Positions 25,400-34,759 are shown, numbered from the stretch's first letter. The stretch: 64,000 nt of DNA from Sporosarcina luteola (GCA_014204635.1 JACHLS010000018.1:1-64000); one strand, 5' to 3'. Translations and numbers: made by a program. The notes: a model not told the origin generated them from the sequence alone.

Positions 25400-25441
25400 A
25401 TAGAAAAGTGAAACGCATTTGAAAAGGGAGTGGGATAAAAA

Positions 25442-25726
25442 ATGGAAGTAACAGATGTGAGATTACGTAAGGTGGATACGGATGGCAGAATGAGAGCAAT
25501 CGCTTCCATCACCTTGGATAGCGAGTTCGTCATCCATGATATCCGTGTCATTGAGGGGAATGACGGGTTGTTTGTGGCCATGCCAAGCAAACGAACACCT
25601 GAAGGGGAGTTCCGCGATGTGGCACATCCAATCAATTCGGGGGCTCGAACAAAAATACAGGATGCTGTATTGGAAGCCTACCATCAGGTGGCGGAGAATG
25701 GCGTATTGGAAGGGGCCGGCGCTTGA
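25442..25726 (+). CDS. spoVG: RNA/DNA-binding regulator SpoVG
   Basis: A 94-residue protein of the SpoVG family. MEVTDVRLRKVDTDGRMRAI and FVAMPSKRTPEGEFRDVAHP are conserved; it is a dimeric nucleic-acid-binding protein that affects septation and virulence-type genes. GGGAG upstream supports ATG 25442. AbrB normally represses it, and abrB is in this window. Confidence 0.96.
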   Translation: MEVTDVRLRKVDTDGRMRAIASITLDSEFVIHDIRVIEGNDGLFVAMPSKRTPEGEFRDVAHPINSGARTKIQDAVLEAYHQVAENGVLEGAGA

Positions 25727-25755
25727 CCCGGCTCGACAATTGAATAGGTTCAAAC

Positions 25756-25794
25756 AAAGACCAACACGACAAGTACGGCGAGTTGGTCTTTTTT
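25756..25794 (+). terminator. Terminator after spoVG
   Basis: AAAGACCAAC (25756-25765) pairs with GTTGGTCTTT (25782-25791), followed by T. Confidence 0.9.
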
Positions 25795-25949
25795 AGTGCG
25801 CGGATATAGCGAAAAAGGAATGGAAAGCTATAGAAAAAAACAAGCAAATAATACTAAAAGAAAAAGAACCTGTTGTCAAGGGGGGATAGTTGAAAATAAG
25901 GTGAAATTCATATATAGTCAATAATGAAATTATGGATGGAGGACAGCAC

Positions 25950-27326
25950 ATGACGAATACATATGCCATCGTCCTTGCTGCAGGACAAGGTACGCGGATG
26001 AAGTCCGATCTATATAAAGTGATGCATCCTGTCTGTGGAAAACCGATGGTCGAACATGTAGTCGACCATATTAAAGGTCTTGGTGCCGATAAGATTGTGA
26101 CGATTGTCGGACACGGAGCTGAAAAAGTGAAGGAACTCCTCGGGGAATCCTGTTCCTATGCATTTCAAGCGGAACAACTCGGGACAGCACATGCTGTGAA
26201 ACAGGCAGAAGATTTACTTGGTGGTTTGGAAGGTACGACGATTGTAATATGCGGCGATACACCGCTGATCAAATCGGAAACAATGGAAGCTCTCATCTCT
26301 CATCATCGTGAAAAGGATGCGAAGGCGACTATTTTAACAGCCATCGCAGAGGATCCGACCGGCTACGGACGGATTATCCGAGATGAAAAGGGAAATGTGA
26401 TACGCAACGTTGAGCAGAAAGATGCCTCTCCGGAAGAACAACTGGTCAAGGAAATTAACACGGGCACTTATTGTTTCGACAATCAAGCACTTTTCGCCTC
26501 CTTGGAGAAGGTAAAGAATGATAATGTCCAAGGCGAATATTATCTCCCGGATGTAATCGGTATCTTGCAAGCGGAGCAGGAGAAGATTGCCGCTTACGTA
26601 ACAAATGATTTCAGCGAATCCATCGGTATCAACGACCGGGTCGTTCTAGCTCAGGCAGAAGCGGTCATGCGGAAGCGCATTGCGGAAAAGCATATGCGCA
26701 ATGGAGTGACGATCATCAATCCAGAGCAGACATCTATCAGTGTGGATGCTGAAATCGGCCGGGATACAATATTGCAACCAGGCGTCCTGATTGAAGGGCG
26801 TACGATCATCGGTGAGAGATGTACAATCGGTCCCAATAGCCATATTGAAAATAGCATCATCGGCAATGAAACAACCATTCATTCGTCAGTCGTGCGAGAT
26901 AGCAATATCGGTTCGCATACAACAGTCGGACCGTTTGCTCATATCCGTCCGGATTCCAATCTCAGCGACAACGTTAAAATCGGCAACTTCGTCGAAGTGA
27001 AAAAATCGACACTCGGTGAAGGCAGCAAAGTATCCCACTTAAGTTATATCGGCGATGCACAAGTTGGTTCCCGTGTGAATGTGGGCTGCGGATCAATCAC
27101 AGTCAATTATGATGGGAAAAACAAACATCAAACAACAATCGAAGATGATGCTTTCATCGGTTGCAATTCGAATCTGGTTGCACCGGTCACCATTGGAAAA
27201 GGCTCATTTATCGCGGCCGGCTCCACTATTACTAAAAATGTCCCAGAATCTTCACTTGCAATTGCACGCACTCGGCAGGAGAATAAAGAAGGATACATTT
27301 CTAAATTAAATCACAAACGACCATAG
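25950..27326 (+). CDS. glmU: Bifunctional GlcNAc-1-P uridylyl/acetyltransferase GlmU
   Basis: A 458-residue enzyme that makes UDP-GlcNAc for cell wall. The N-terminal nucleotidyltransferase has LAAGQGTRMKSDLYKVMHPV (about 9-28). From about residue 250 a left-handed beta helix of hexapeptide repeats carries the acetyltransferase, with the catalytic region around NYDGKNKH. The start at 25950 has GGAGG upstream, which a longer frame lacks. Confidence 0.97.
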   Translation: MTNTYAIVLAAGQGTRMKSDLYKVMHPVCGKPMVEHVVDHIKGLGADKIVTIVGHGAEKVKELLGESCSYAFQAEQLGTAHAVKQAEDLLGGLEGTTIVICGDTPLIKSETMEALISHHREKDAKATILTAIAEDPTGYGRIIRDEKGNVIRNVEQKDASPEEQLVKEINTGTYCFDNQALFASLEKVKNDNVQGEYYLPDVIGILQAEQEKIAAYVTNDFSESIGINDRVVLAQAEAVMRKRIAEKHMRNGVTIINPEQTSISVDAEIGRDTILQPGVLIEGRTIIGERCTIGPNSHIENSIIGNETTIHSSVVRDSNIGSHTTVGPFAHIRPDSNLSDNVKIGNFVEVKKSTLGEGSKVSHLSYIGDAQVGSRVNVGCGSITVNYDGKNKHQTTIEDDAFIGCNSNLVAPVTIGKGSFIAAGSTITKNVPESSLAIARTRQENKEGYISKLNHKRP

Positions 27327-27336
27327 GGGGACCATG

Positions 27337-28296
27337 ATGGCTAATCATTATCCTAATGATAAATTAAAAATCTTTTCGTTAAATTCCAACCAATCACTTG
27401 CACAAGAAGTGGCTGATGAAATCGGGCGCCCGCTCGGCAAATGTTCTGTAAAACGATTCAGCGATGGCGAGATCCAGATCAATATTGAAGAAAGCATCCG
27501 GGGATGTGATGTATTTGTAATCCAATCTACATCCAATCCTGTAAATGACAATTTGATGGAGCTTCTCATTATGATCGATGCATTGCGACGTGCTTCCGCT
27601 CGAACGATCAATGTCGTCATGCCTTATTATGGCTACGCACGCCAAGATCGGAAGGCGCGTTCCCGTGAACCGATCACTGCCAAATTAGTCGCGAATATTC
27701 TGGAGACGGCAGGAGCAAACCGTGTGATCGGACTCGATCTTCACGCACCGCAAATCCAAGGCTTCTTTGATATTCCAATCGATCATCTTGTCGCAGAACC
27801 GATTTTGACAGAGTACTTCAAAAGCAAAGGGTTGGAAGGGGATGATCTTGTCATCGTATCTCCTGACCATGGTGGAGTGACACGTGCCCGTAAAATGGCG
27901 GACCGTATGAAAGCACCAATCGCGATTATCGACAAACGCCGTCCACGTCCTAACGTGGCGGAAGTGATGAATATCGTCGGTAAAGTGAGAGGGAAAACAG
28001 CTATCTTGATTGATGATATTATCGATACAGCCGGTACCATAACGATTGCTGCCAACGCAATCATTGAAAGCGGCGCAAAGGAAGTGTATGCATGCTGTAC
28101 ACATCCTGTCCTATCCGGTCCTGCAATCGAACGTATTGACAATTCACAGATCAAAGAATTGGTTGTTACCAATTCCATCGATTTGCCGGAATCTAAAAAA
28201 TCACCTAAGATCAAACAATTGTCGATCGCCAAGCTGCTCGGAGACGCGATCATCCGGGTATTTGAAGAGAAATCGGTCAGTACATTGTTTGAATAA
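27337..28296 (+). CDS. prs: Ribose-phosphate pyrophosphokinase
   Basis: A 319-residue class I PRPP synthetase. DLHAPQIQGFFDIP near 130-143 is the PRPP-binding signature and DDIIDTAGTI near 225-234 the ribose-5-phosphate loop. PRPP feeds purines, pyrimidines, His and Trp and is the effector of PurR. The second of two adjacent ATG codons is preferred from the distance to AGGGGG (27325-27330). Confidence 0.97.
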   Translation: MANHYPNDKLKIFSLNSNQSLAQEVADEIGRPLGKCSVKRFSDGEIQINIEESIRGCDVFVIQSTSNPVNDNLMELLIMIDALRRASARTINVVMPYYGYARQDRKARSREPITAKLVANILETAGANRVIGLDLHAPQIQGFFDIPIDHLVAEPILTEYFKSKGLEGDDLVIVSPDHGGVTRARKMADRMKAPIAIIDKRRPRPNVAEVMNIVGKVRGKTAILIDDIIDTAGTITIAANAIIESGAKEVYACCTHPVLSGPAIERIDNSQIKELVVTNSIDLPESKKSPKIKQLSIAKLLGDAIIRVFEEKSVSTLFE

Positions 28297-28331
28297 AAAT
28301 CCTTATCCACAAAGTTAAGGGGTCTGTTTCT

Positions 28332-28357
28332 GTTTAATGTCGTCTGATGTTGGGTAT
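28332..28357 (+). promoter_or_regulatory. Sigma-B promoter of ctc
   Basis: GTTTAA (28332-28337) and GGGTAT (28352-28357) are both exact matches to the sigma-B consensus, 14 bases apart. ctc is the classic sigma-B reporter gene of B. subtilis. Confidence 0.85.
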
Positions 28358-28401
28358 TTCAATAGTTAGAAAACTTTTTTTCAGGAAAGGTGACTACGCA
28401 T

Positions 28402-29022
28402 ATGAGTACAGCAATACAGTCGAAATTAAGAGCAGTAAAACCAAAATCAACATTAACTGAGCTTCGAAAAAATGCGTTTATTCCTTCCGTCGTATACGGA
28501 TATCAAATTGAATCCACACCAATCGCCGTAAAGGAAAGAGATTTGATGTTCACGTTGCGTGAAGTTGGCCGAAATGGCGTACTTACAATCAATGTGGACG
28601 GAAAAGACCTGAATGTCGTATTGGAGGATTATCAAGAGGATGCACTAAATGGCGCGATCCATCATGCTGACTTCCTCGCGATCAATATGACAGAGGAATT
28701 GGAGGTCGGTGTGACCGTACACCTGGTTGGAGAGGCGCCTGGCGAAAAAGAAGGTGGCGTTCTGCAACAGCCAATACGGGAAGTGACGATCAAAGTGAAG
28801 CCATCTGACATTCCGGAAACATTCGATGTTGATATTTCGAATCTACAAATCGGAGAGACGATTTCAATTAAAGATATCCGGGAGTCATCCAAGTTTGAAC
28901 TTCTCAACGATGATGAAGAAGCGCTTGTTGTTATATCTGCTCCACGCGCTGAAACAGATGAGGGTTCAGGGGAAACGGAAGAAGCGACTGAACCGGTACC
29001 AGAAGTGAACGACGCGGAGTAA
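28402..29022 (+). CDS. ctc: General stress / ribosomal protein bL25 (Ctc)
   Basis: A 206-residue bL25-TL5-CTC protein. The N-terminal 5S rRNA-binding domain (about 1-90) is followed by the beta-rich TL5 domain and an acidic tail rich in Glu (about 185-206). It binds 5S rRNA in the large subunit under stress. ATG 28402 is chosen over an upstream GTG because AGGAAAGGTGA lies at 28383-28393. Confidence 0.95.
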   Translation: MSTAIQSKLRAVKPKSTLTELRKNAFIPSVVYGYQIESTPIAVKERDLMFTLREVGRNGVLTINVDGKDLNVVLEDYQEDALNGAIHHADFLAINMTEELEVGVTVHLVGEAPGEKEGGVLQQPIREVTIKVKPSDIPETFDVDISNLQIGETISIKDIRESSKFELLNDDEEALVVISAPRAETDEGSGETEEATEPVPEVNDAE

Positions 29023-29089
29023 AGAACTGCTAGCTGACAATCTATCTGTCATGTTTCACAGTACCTAGGTATAAACAGAAAAGCTGATA

Positions 29090-29119
29090 AGGCGTACGGT
29101 AGTTCCGTGCGCCTCTTTT
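29090..29119 (+). terminator. Terminator after ctc
   Basis: AGGCGTACGG (29090-29099) pairs with CCGTGCGCCT (29105-29114), with one mismatch, then CTTTT. Confidence 0.8.
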
Positions 29120-29160
29120 CTGCATTATAGGTTTGAATTGAGCTATAGGAGAGAGCGTTT

Positions 29161-29724
29161 ATGAAAATGATTGTGGGACTCGGGAACCCGGGGAAACAAT
29201 ACGAATATACCCGGCATAATATTGGCTTCCTGGTAGTCGATGAGTTAGCACGTCGGTGGGATGCTCCCCCGGCACAGTTGAAATTCAATGGTGCTTACAC
29301 GGTCATTCATCGTCCTGAAGGCAAGATCCTTCTAGTAAAGCCATTGACCTACATGAATTTGTCGGGTGAATGTGTTGGTCCGTTAATGGATTACTATGGC
29401 GTGGAAGACGATGAAATTGTCGTTTTATATGACGATCTGGATCTGGCACCTGGGAAACTCCGGCTCCGTCAAAAGGGAAGCGCAGGTGGCCATAACGGTA
29501 TGAAATCACTGATCGCCCATATCGGAACGGATCAGTTCAACCGAATCCGTATCGGCATCGGCCGCCCGACAAACGGCATGAAAGTACCTGACTACGTGCT
29601 TTCCAATTTTGGCAAAGAAGAGATTCCGGTCATGGAAGAAATGCTCAAGAAAAGTGCAGATGCTTGTGAAGCTTGGCTCAAAGCGCCTTTCTTGGAAGTC
29701 ATGAATGAATACAATGGATCCTAA
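29161..29724 (+). CDS. pth: Peptidyl-tRNA hydrolase (SpoVC)
   Basis: A 187-residue enzyme that recycles stalled peptidyl-tRNA. GLGNPGKQYEYTRHNIGF near 6-23 contains the catalytic His, and GSAGGHNGMKSL near 107-118 binds the tRNA end. GGAGAGAG upstream gives the ribosome site. It sits between ctc and fin, as in B. subtilis. Confidence 0.96.
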   Translation: MKMIVGLGNPGKQYEYTRHNIGFLVVDELARRWDAPPAQLKFNGAYTVIHRPEGKILLVKPLTYMNLSGECVGPLMDYYGVEDDEIVVLYDDLDLAPGKLRLRQKGSAGGHNGMKSLIAHIGTDQFNRIRIGIGRPTNGMKVPDYVLSNFGKEEIPVMEEMLKKSADACEAWLKAPFLEVMNEYNGS

Positions 29725-29741
29725 GGAATAAACCACTTCGA

Positions 29742-29773
29742 ATCCGCCTATACTTTCATAAAAAGGGGCGGAT
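29742..29773 (+). promoter_or_regulatory. Hairpin covering the fin ribosome-binding site
   Basis: ATCCGCC (29742-29748) can pair with GGCGGAT (29767-29773). The second arm overlaps the AAAAGGGG ribosome site at 29761-29768 before the fin start at 29781. It may lower or time translation of fin. Confidence 0.4.
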
Positions 29774-29780
29774 CATCATA

Positions 29781-30011
29781 ATGGTCGTACGGTATACATG
29801 TAAGCATTGCAATACGGAAATTGGAAGCATTCCGTTCGATTCGGCAAGGGATGTCATTCGGCAGCTGCAGGAAACGGATGAAAAAGAGAAGGAACGATAC
29901 CTGGATACAGATGACAAGGGTGCGATGACCGTTCGTTGCATTTGCGAGCAATGTGAGCAATCGCTGCGAATGTTCCCGGACTTATATCATCTGGAAAATT
30001 GGAAACAGTGA
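29781..30011 (+). CDS. fin: Anti-sigma-F factor Fin
   Basis: A 76-residue protein, the same length as B. subtilis Fin (YabK). Two zinc-ribbon cysteine pairs appear as CKHC near residue 7 and CEQC near 55. Fin helps switch the forespore from sigma-F to sigma-G. No convincing sigma-F promoter could be placed upstream by eye. Confidence 0.88.
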   Translation: MVVRYTCKHCNTEIGSIPFDSARDVIRQLQETDEKEKERYLDTDDKGAMTVRCICEQCEQSLRMFPDLYHLENWKQ

Positions 30012-30059
30012 CGATCTGCTTTGGCGTAGCATTGCGCACAAAGCTTTTTGCACTTTTCA

Positions 30060-30107
30060 ATGAAGGAGGAGCTTGCCATCATTGCAAGCCCTCTCCACAA
30101 CTTTTGA
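30060..30107 (+). other. GGAGG motif and hairpin in the fin-mfd gap
   Basis: The 192-base gap before mfd contains AAGGAGGAGC (30063-30072) followed by the hairpin GCTTGC (30071-30076) / GCAAGC (30084-30089). Short frames of 15-27 codons could start here, but none is convincing. I list it because of the strong GGAGGA motif. Confidence 0.25.
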
Positions 30108-30203
30108 TTGTCCATATGATAAGGAAAACAACGATACAAAAGAGATTGTTATATAAAAAAACGTGCTTAGTTGCCTGATACCGCATAGAAAGGAAATGGA
30201 TGA

Positions 30204-33200
30204 GTGGAAACGCTAATAAAATTGCTTTTACAAGAAAAAGAGATTGCTAATGTGATGGAGGAGCTGAAGAGTGGACAGGACCGTCAATTGATTACGGGTC
30301 TATCGGGCGGAGCAAAACCAATGTTCTTCCATGCACTTCAACGCTCCCTCGATCAACCGATCCTAATTGTGACACCGAATATGCTCCAAGCGCAGCGTGC
30401 ATACGATGATCTTGTCAAAATGGCGGAAGATCCATCCCTCGTCCATCTTTATCCTGCGGAGGAGCTGATCGCAGCCGACTTTTCCGTATCCAGCTATGAA
30501 TTAAGAGCATTGCGGATCGATACTCTTGATCATATGGCAAGAATCGGGAAAGGCATTTATATTACACCGCTGGCCGGCATGAAAAAGCTGTTGCCCGCAA
30601 AAGAAAAATGGAAATCTGCCATTCTCACGGCCCATGTAGGTGAGAGTATTCAAATCGAGGAATGGCTCAATAAGCTCGTGCTCATGGGATATGCACGACA
30701 GGATATGGTGACAACGCCGGGCGATTTTGCATTGCGGGGCGGTATTTTCGATATTTATCCCCTGACGGAAGACGACCCGATCCGGATTGAATTATTTGAT
30801 ACGGATATCGACTCCATCCGTACATTCTCAGCTGAGGATCAAAGGTCGACAGGAAAATTAGAAACTGTAACTATTTTGCCGGCGACAGAGTTCGTCTGGA
30901 GCCGGCTTGATCTGATGCAGGTCGCGGAACATTTGGAAGTTGCGCTTGGGACCAGTTTGAAGCGGATGAAACATGACGAGGCGAAAGAGGCTCTGACATC
31001 TCATATCAGCCAGGACATCGGTTTATTACGTGATGGCATCGTACCGGAAGGAATGATGAAATATATTTCATTCTCCGAAGAGCCGCCAGCATTTCTGGGT
31101 GATTATTTTCCAACGCATGGGCTCGTGTTGTTGGATGAAATCGGCCGGATTCATGAAGTGGCAACGTCGCTTGAATCCGAAGAGAAGGAATGGTTCCTCT
31201 CCATGCTGGAGGAAGGCAAGATTGTCCATGATGCTAAAATTACCTTTGCCTTTGGAGAGGTACAAGGGATGCTGGAGCAAAAAAGGGCTTACCTTTCTTT
31301 GTTCACAAGAGCAGTGCCAGGTATCACGTTAAAGAAAACCATCTCGTTTTCCTGCAAGCCGATGCAAGAATTTCACGGGCAAATGAACGTGTTAAAGCAT
31401 GAGATGGAACGCTGGAAGCAAGGAAATTTCAATGTCTTTGTTGTGGCCGATGGCGAAGCGAGAATGAAGAAAGTGCAAGCTATATTACAAGATTATGAGA
31501 TAAGCGGGACCGTAAATGGGACTCCATCGGGCAAGGGGAATGTCATCATAGTCGACGGAGATTTGTCGGCAGGATTTGAGTTGCCTTTCCAGCGCCTAGC
31601 CGTGATCACGGATGCTGAATTGTTCAAAGGGAAGGTCAAACGGAAAACCCGGCCGCAAAAGATGACGAACGCCGAACGCATCAAGAGCTATTCGGAAATC
31701 AAACCTGGTGACTATATTGTCCATGTCCATCACGGAATCGGGAAGTATTATGGTGTGGTAACGCTCGAAGTGAACGGCGTACACAAAGATTATTTGGACA
31801 TTCGCTATCGAGCTGAAGATAAGCTGTTTGTTCCGGCAGATCAGATTGATTTGATTCAAAAATATGTGGCTTCCGGAGAAAAAGAGCCGAAACTGCATAA
31901 ACTAGGCGGAGCGGAATGGAAGAAGACCAAGTCAAAAGTCTCCGCGGCTGTGAAAGATATCGCCGATGATCTGATCAAACTGTATGCGAAGCGTGAATCA
32001 GAGAAAGGATATGCCTTTTCTCCTGACGATGATCTTCAACGCTCATTTGAAAATGCCTTTCCTTATGATGAGACAGAAGACCAACTTCGTTCTATCACAG
32101 AAGTGAAACAGGACATGGAACGGGAGCGGCCGATGGATCGGCTGCTTTGTGGAGATGTCGGGTATGGGAAAACTGAAGTTGCCATACGTGCGGCGTTCAA
32201 AGCAGTTGCTGACGGTAAACAGGTGGCCTTCCTCGTGCCGACAACCATCTTGGCGCAGCAACATTATGAGACGATGAAAGAACGGTTCTCCGGCTTCCCG
32301 GTGGAAGTGTCTTTATTAAATCGTTTCCGATCAAAGAAAGAACAGAACGAAACGTTAAAGGGATTAAAGGCGGGCACAATTGACGTCGTCGTCGGCACAC
32401 ACCGTCTTCTATCGAAGGATGTCGTTTATAAAGATCTAGGCCTTCTGATCGTCGATGAAGAGCAGCGGTTTGGCGTGACGCATAAAGAGAAAATCAAGCA
32501 GCTTAAAACAAATGTGGATGTCTTGACGTTGACAGCAACCCCGATACCGCGGACATTGCATATGTCGATGCTCGGCGTCCGTGATCTGTCCGTCATTGAA
32601 ACACCGCCAGCCAACCGTTTCCCGGTGCAAACGTACGTAATGGAACATAATTTTGCGCTTGTCAAAGAAGCAATTGAACGAGAACTGGGACGAGGCGGCC
32701 AGGTATTTTACCTGTACAATCGCGTTGAAGACATGACAAAAAAAGTGGAAGAGATTAAACAGCTCGTTCCGGAAGCCCGGGTGGCGTTTGCCCATGGCCA
32801 GATGAATGAATCGACATTGGAGGCTGTCATCCTCAGCTTCCTGGAAGGGGAATATGATGTTCTTGTGACGACGACGATTATCGAAACGGGCATCGATATT
32901 CCGAATGTCAATACGTTGATTGTCCACGATGCGGATCGGATGGGATTATCCCAGCTGTACCAGCTGCGTGGACGCGTCGGTCGTTCCAACCGCGTGGCCT
33001 ATGGCTATTTCTTGTATCAGCGGGATAAGGTGCTCACAGAAGTAGCCGAAAACCGCTTGCAGGCAATTAAGGAGTTCACGGAATTAGGATCCGGTTTCAA
33101 AATCGCCATGCGTGATTTATCTATTCGAGGTGCAGGAAACTTATTAGGTGCCCAGCAACATGGCTTTATCGACTCGGTCGGTTTTGATTTATACTCCCAA

Positions 33201-33740
33201 ATGCTCCAAGACGCAATCGAGGAAAAACAAACAGGCATTTCGAAAGCGGATATCGTCGACGTGGAAATTTCATTGCCAATCAACGCCTACTTGCCGGATA
33301 CGTATATTAAAGACGGCTTCCAAAAGATTCAAATGTATAAACGTGTAAAAGCGATCGAATCCGAAGAAGATTACGCCGAGTTGTTCGATGAAATGACAGA
33401 CCGCTTTGGTGATTTGCCGCTAGAGGCCGATCTATTGCTGCGGGTGGGACGCATCAAAGCATGGGGCCGCCGGGCGGGAATTGAATCCATTAAGAAACAG
33501 CGAAATGTCATTGAAATTCGTCTATCCAAAGAAGGAACCGAAAATACGGACGGAGCTAAAATTGTGGCAGATACCATGAAATTTGGCCGGGCTGTCGGTT
33601 TCACGATGGAGGATGGACAGCTGATCCTGACAGTGGATGATCGCCATACCGGAAAAATGACGGAATTTGATGTGCTAGAAGAAGTCATGAAATTGCTCAG
33701 TCAATCGGTAAAAGAAAAAACAGAAGTTGATGCCGGCTAA
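30204..33740 (+). CDS. mfd: Transcription-repair coupling factor Mfd
   Basis: An 1178-residue ATPase that removes stalled RNA polymerase and recruits UvrA. The N-terminal UvrB-like part (about 1-350) is followed by the RNA-polymerase interaction domain (about 490-560) and a RecG-like SF2 motor: Walker A CGDVGYGKTEVA near 648 and DEEQRFG near 751. The C-terminal domain binds UvrA autoinhibition sites. GTG 30204 gives the usual METLIK-type start. Confidence 0.97.
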   Translation: METLIKLLLQEKEIANVMEELKSGQDRQLITGLSGGAKPMFFHALQRSLDQPILIVTPNMLQAQRAYDDLVKMAEDPSLVHLYPAEELIAADFSVSSYELRALRIDTLDHMARIGKGIYITPLAGMKKLLPAKEKWKSAILTAHVGESIQIEEWLNKLVLMGYARQDMVTTPGDFALRGGIFDIYPLTEDDPIRIELFDTDIDSIRTFSAEDQRSTGKLETVTILPATEFVWSRLDLMQVAEHLEVALGTSLKRMKHDEAKEALTSHISQDIGLLRDGIVPEGMMKYISFSEEPPAFLGDYFPTHGLVLLDEIGRIHEVATSLESEEKEWFLSMLEEGKIVHDAKITFAFGEVQGMLEQKRAYLSLFTRAVPGITLKKTISFSCKPMQEFHGQMNVLKHEMERWKQGNFNVFVVADGEARMKKVQAILQDYEISGTVNGTPSGKGNVIIVDGDLSAGFELPFQRLAVITDAELFKGKVKRKTRPQKMTNAERIKSYSEIKPGDYIVHVHHGIGKYYGVVTLEVNGVHKDYLDIRYRAEDKLFVPADQIDLIQKYVASGEKEPKLHKLGGAEWKKTKSKVSAAVKDIADDLIKLYAKRESEKGYAFSPDDDLQRSFENAFPYDETEDQLRSITEVKQDMERERPMDRLLCGDVGYGKTEVAIRAAFKAVADGKQVAFLVPTTILAQQHYETMKERFSGFPVEVSLLNRFRSKKEQNETLKGLKAGTIDVVVGTHRLLSKDVVYKDLGLLIVDEEQRFGVTHKEKIKQLKTNVDVLTLTATPIPRTLHMSMLGVRDLSVIETPPANRFPVQTYVMEHNFALVKEAIERELGRGGQVFYLYNRVEDMTKKVEEIKQLVPEARVAFAHGQMNESTLEAVILSFLEGEYDVLVTTTIIETGIDIPNVNTLIVHDADRMGLSQLYQLRGRVGRSNRVAYGYFLYQRDKVLTEVAENRLQAIKEFTELGSGFKIAMRDLSIRGAGNLLGAQQHGFIDSVGFDLYSQMLQDAIEEKQTGISKADIVDVEISLPINAYLPDTYIKDGFQKIQMYKRVKAIESEEDYAELFDEMTDRFGDLPLEADLLLRVGRIKAWGRRAGIESIKKQRNVIEIRLSKEGTENTDGAKIVADTMKFGRAVGFTMEDGQLILTVDDRHTGKMTEFDVLEEVMKLLSQSVKEKTEVDAG

Positions 33741-33750
33741 AGGGGCAATT

Positions 33751-33780
33751 GCATAAAATGTCCATCCATGATGCATACTA
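33751..33780 (+). promoter_or_regulatory. Sigma-G promoter of spoVT
   Basis: GCATA (33751-33755), 18 bases, CATACTA (33774-33780): both hexamers and the spacer match the sigma-G consensus GHATR-N18-CATNNTA exactly. spoVT is sigma-G-dependent in B. subtilis. Confidence 0.82.
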
Positions 33781-33828
33781 AGTCCGAACGGAAGACGGTT
33801 ATCAATTTTGGAAAGTGAGGCATCATGG

Positions 33829-34365
33829 ATGAAAGCAACAGGTATCGTGCGTAGAATTGACGATTTAGGCAGGGTAGTCATCCCGAAGGAAATCAGAAGA
33901 ACCCTACGCATCCGCGAAGGAGATCCGCTAGAAATTTTCACTGATCGGGATGGGGAAGTCATCTTAAAGAAGTATTCCCCGATATCCGAATTGGGGCAGT
34001 TTGCAAAAGAGTATGCGGAAACGTTATATGAGACACTTGGCACCCCGGCCCTCATCAGCGATCGGGACGAAATGATCGCCGTATCCGGTTTATCGAAAAA
34101 AGATTATTTGAACCGCCAGCTATCACCAGACATCGAGGAAGTTCTTGCAGGACGCAATATGGTGATGGAGAAGATGGAGAAATCCGTCGAATGGGTTCCA
34201 GGACAAGTAGAACAGGTGAAATCGTATTGCATCATGCCAATCGTGGCAGGCGGTGATACCATCGGCGCTGTCTATTTGCTCTCCAAAGTCCATTTCCTCG
34301 GCGAAGCTGAACAAAAAGCTGCTGAAACGGCCGCCCATTTTCTAGCGAAGCAAATGGAGCAATAA
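33829..34365 (+). CDS. spoVT: Stage V sporulation protein T
   Basis: A 178-residue forespore regulator. The N-terminal AbrB-type domain (MKATGIVRRIDDLGRVVIP, KEIRRTLRIREG) is paired with a C-terminal GAF domain (about 55-178). It tunes sigma-G genes including those for spore coat and germination. ATG 33829 is selected from GAAAGTGAGG at 33811-33820. Confidence 0.97.
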   Translation: MKATGIVRRIDDLGRVVIPKEIRRTLRIREGDPLEIFTDRDGEVILKKYSPISELGQFAKEYAETLYETLGTPALISDRDEMIAVSGLSKKDYLNRQLSPDIEEVLAGRNMVMEKMEKSVEWVPGQVEQVKSYCIMPIVAGGDTIGAVYLLSKVHFLGEAEQKAAETAAHFLAKQMEQ

Positions 34366-34412
34366 AAAACAGCCTACAAGTACCGGAATTGACGGTGCGT
34401 GTGGGCTGTTTT
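34366..34412 (+). terminator. Terminator after spoVT
   Basis: AAAACAGCCTACA and TGTGGGCTGTTTT (ending 34412) pair around an 18-base interior loop, followed by a T-rich tail. Confidence 0.8.
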
Positions 34413-34759
34413 GTTATATGTAGACAAATTATAAACTAGGCAGAACTGCAATACATGAGAATCAGCTGACAGTAGTTAAATAAATTAATATAAATTTATT
34501 AACCTAAAAACCGTTGATTTCCGTTGCAGGCGGACGCTTTCCGCGGGCACGGCTTCAATCTCCTCGTCGCTGTGCTCCTGCGGGGCTTTCAGCTCGTGCT
34601 GTTCCCGCCGGAGTCGCCACCTTTCACTCCAATCAACTAAAATCTTGGAATGACATAAAAGAACAGGATTACTACCGAGAATAAACAATTGAACGTCCAA
34701 TAAATGGAAAAACAGCCTGCTGCAGCAAAAGAATAGGTCGAAGAAGGCTATTGTACTAG
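34413..34759. other. Gene-free region with a palindromic repeat
   Basis: 347 bases between the spoVT terminator and the end of the minus-strand FhuF-like gene. Apart from the repeat at 34513-34637 I see no gene or promoter that I can support. Confidence 0.6.
34513..34637. repeat. Intergenic GC-rich palindromic repeat
   Basis: A 125-base element flanked by GTTGATT (34513-34519) and AATCAAC (34631-34637). Inside, CTCCTGCGGG and CCCGCCGGAG form another stem with one mismatch. It is GC-rich in an A/T-rich gap. From memory it resembles repeats found in many intergenic regions of Bacillaceae and Planococcaceae; no transposase is present. Confidence 0.7.

Noticed and set aside
32436..32927. A long minus-strand frame inside mfd
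   Set aside because: It opposes a well-conserved gene in every codon position; it is a shadow frame.
34485..34700. A 71-codon minus-strand frame over the palindromic repeat
   Set aside because: It is created by the repeat's GC-rich sequence, with no ribosome site or protein-like pattern.
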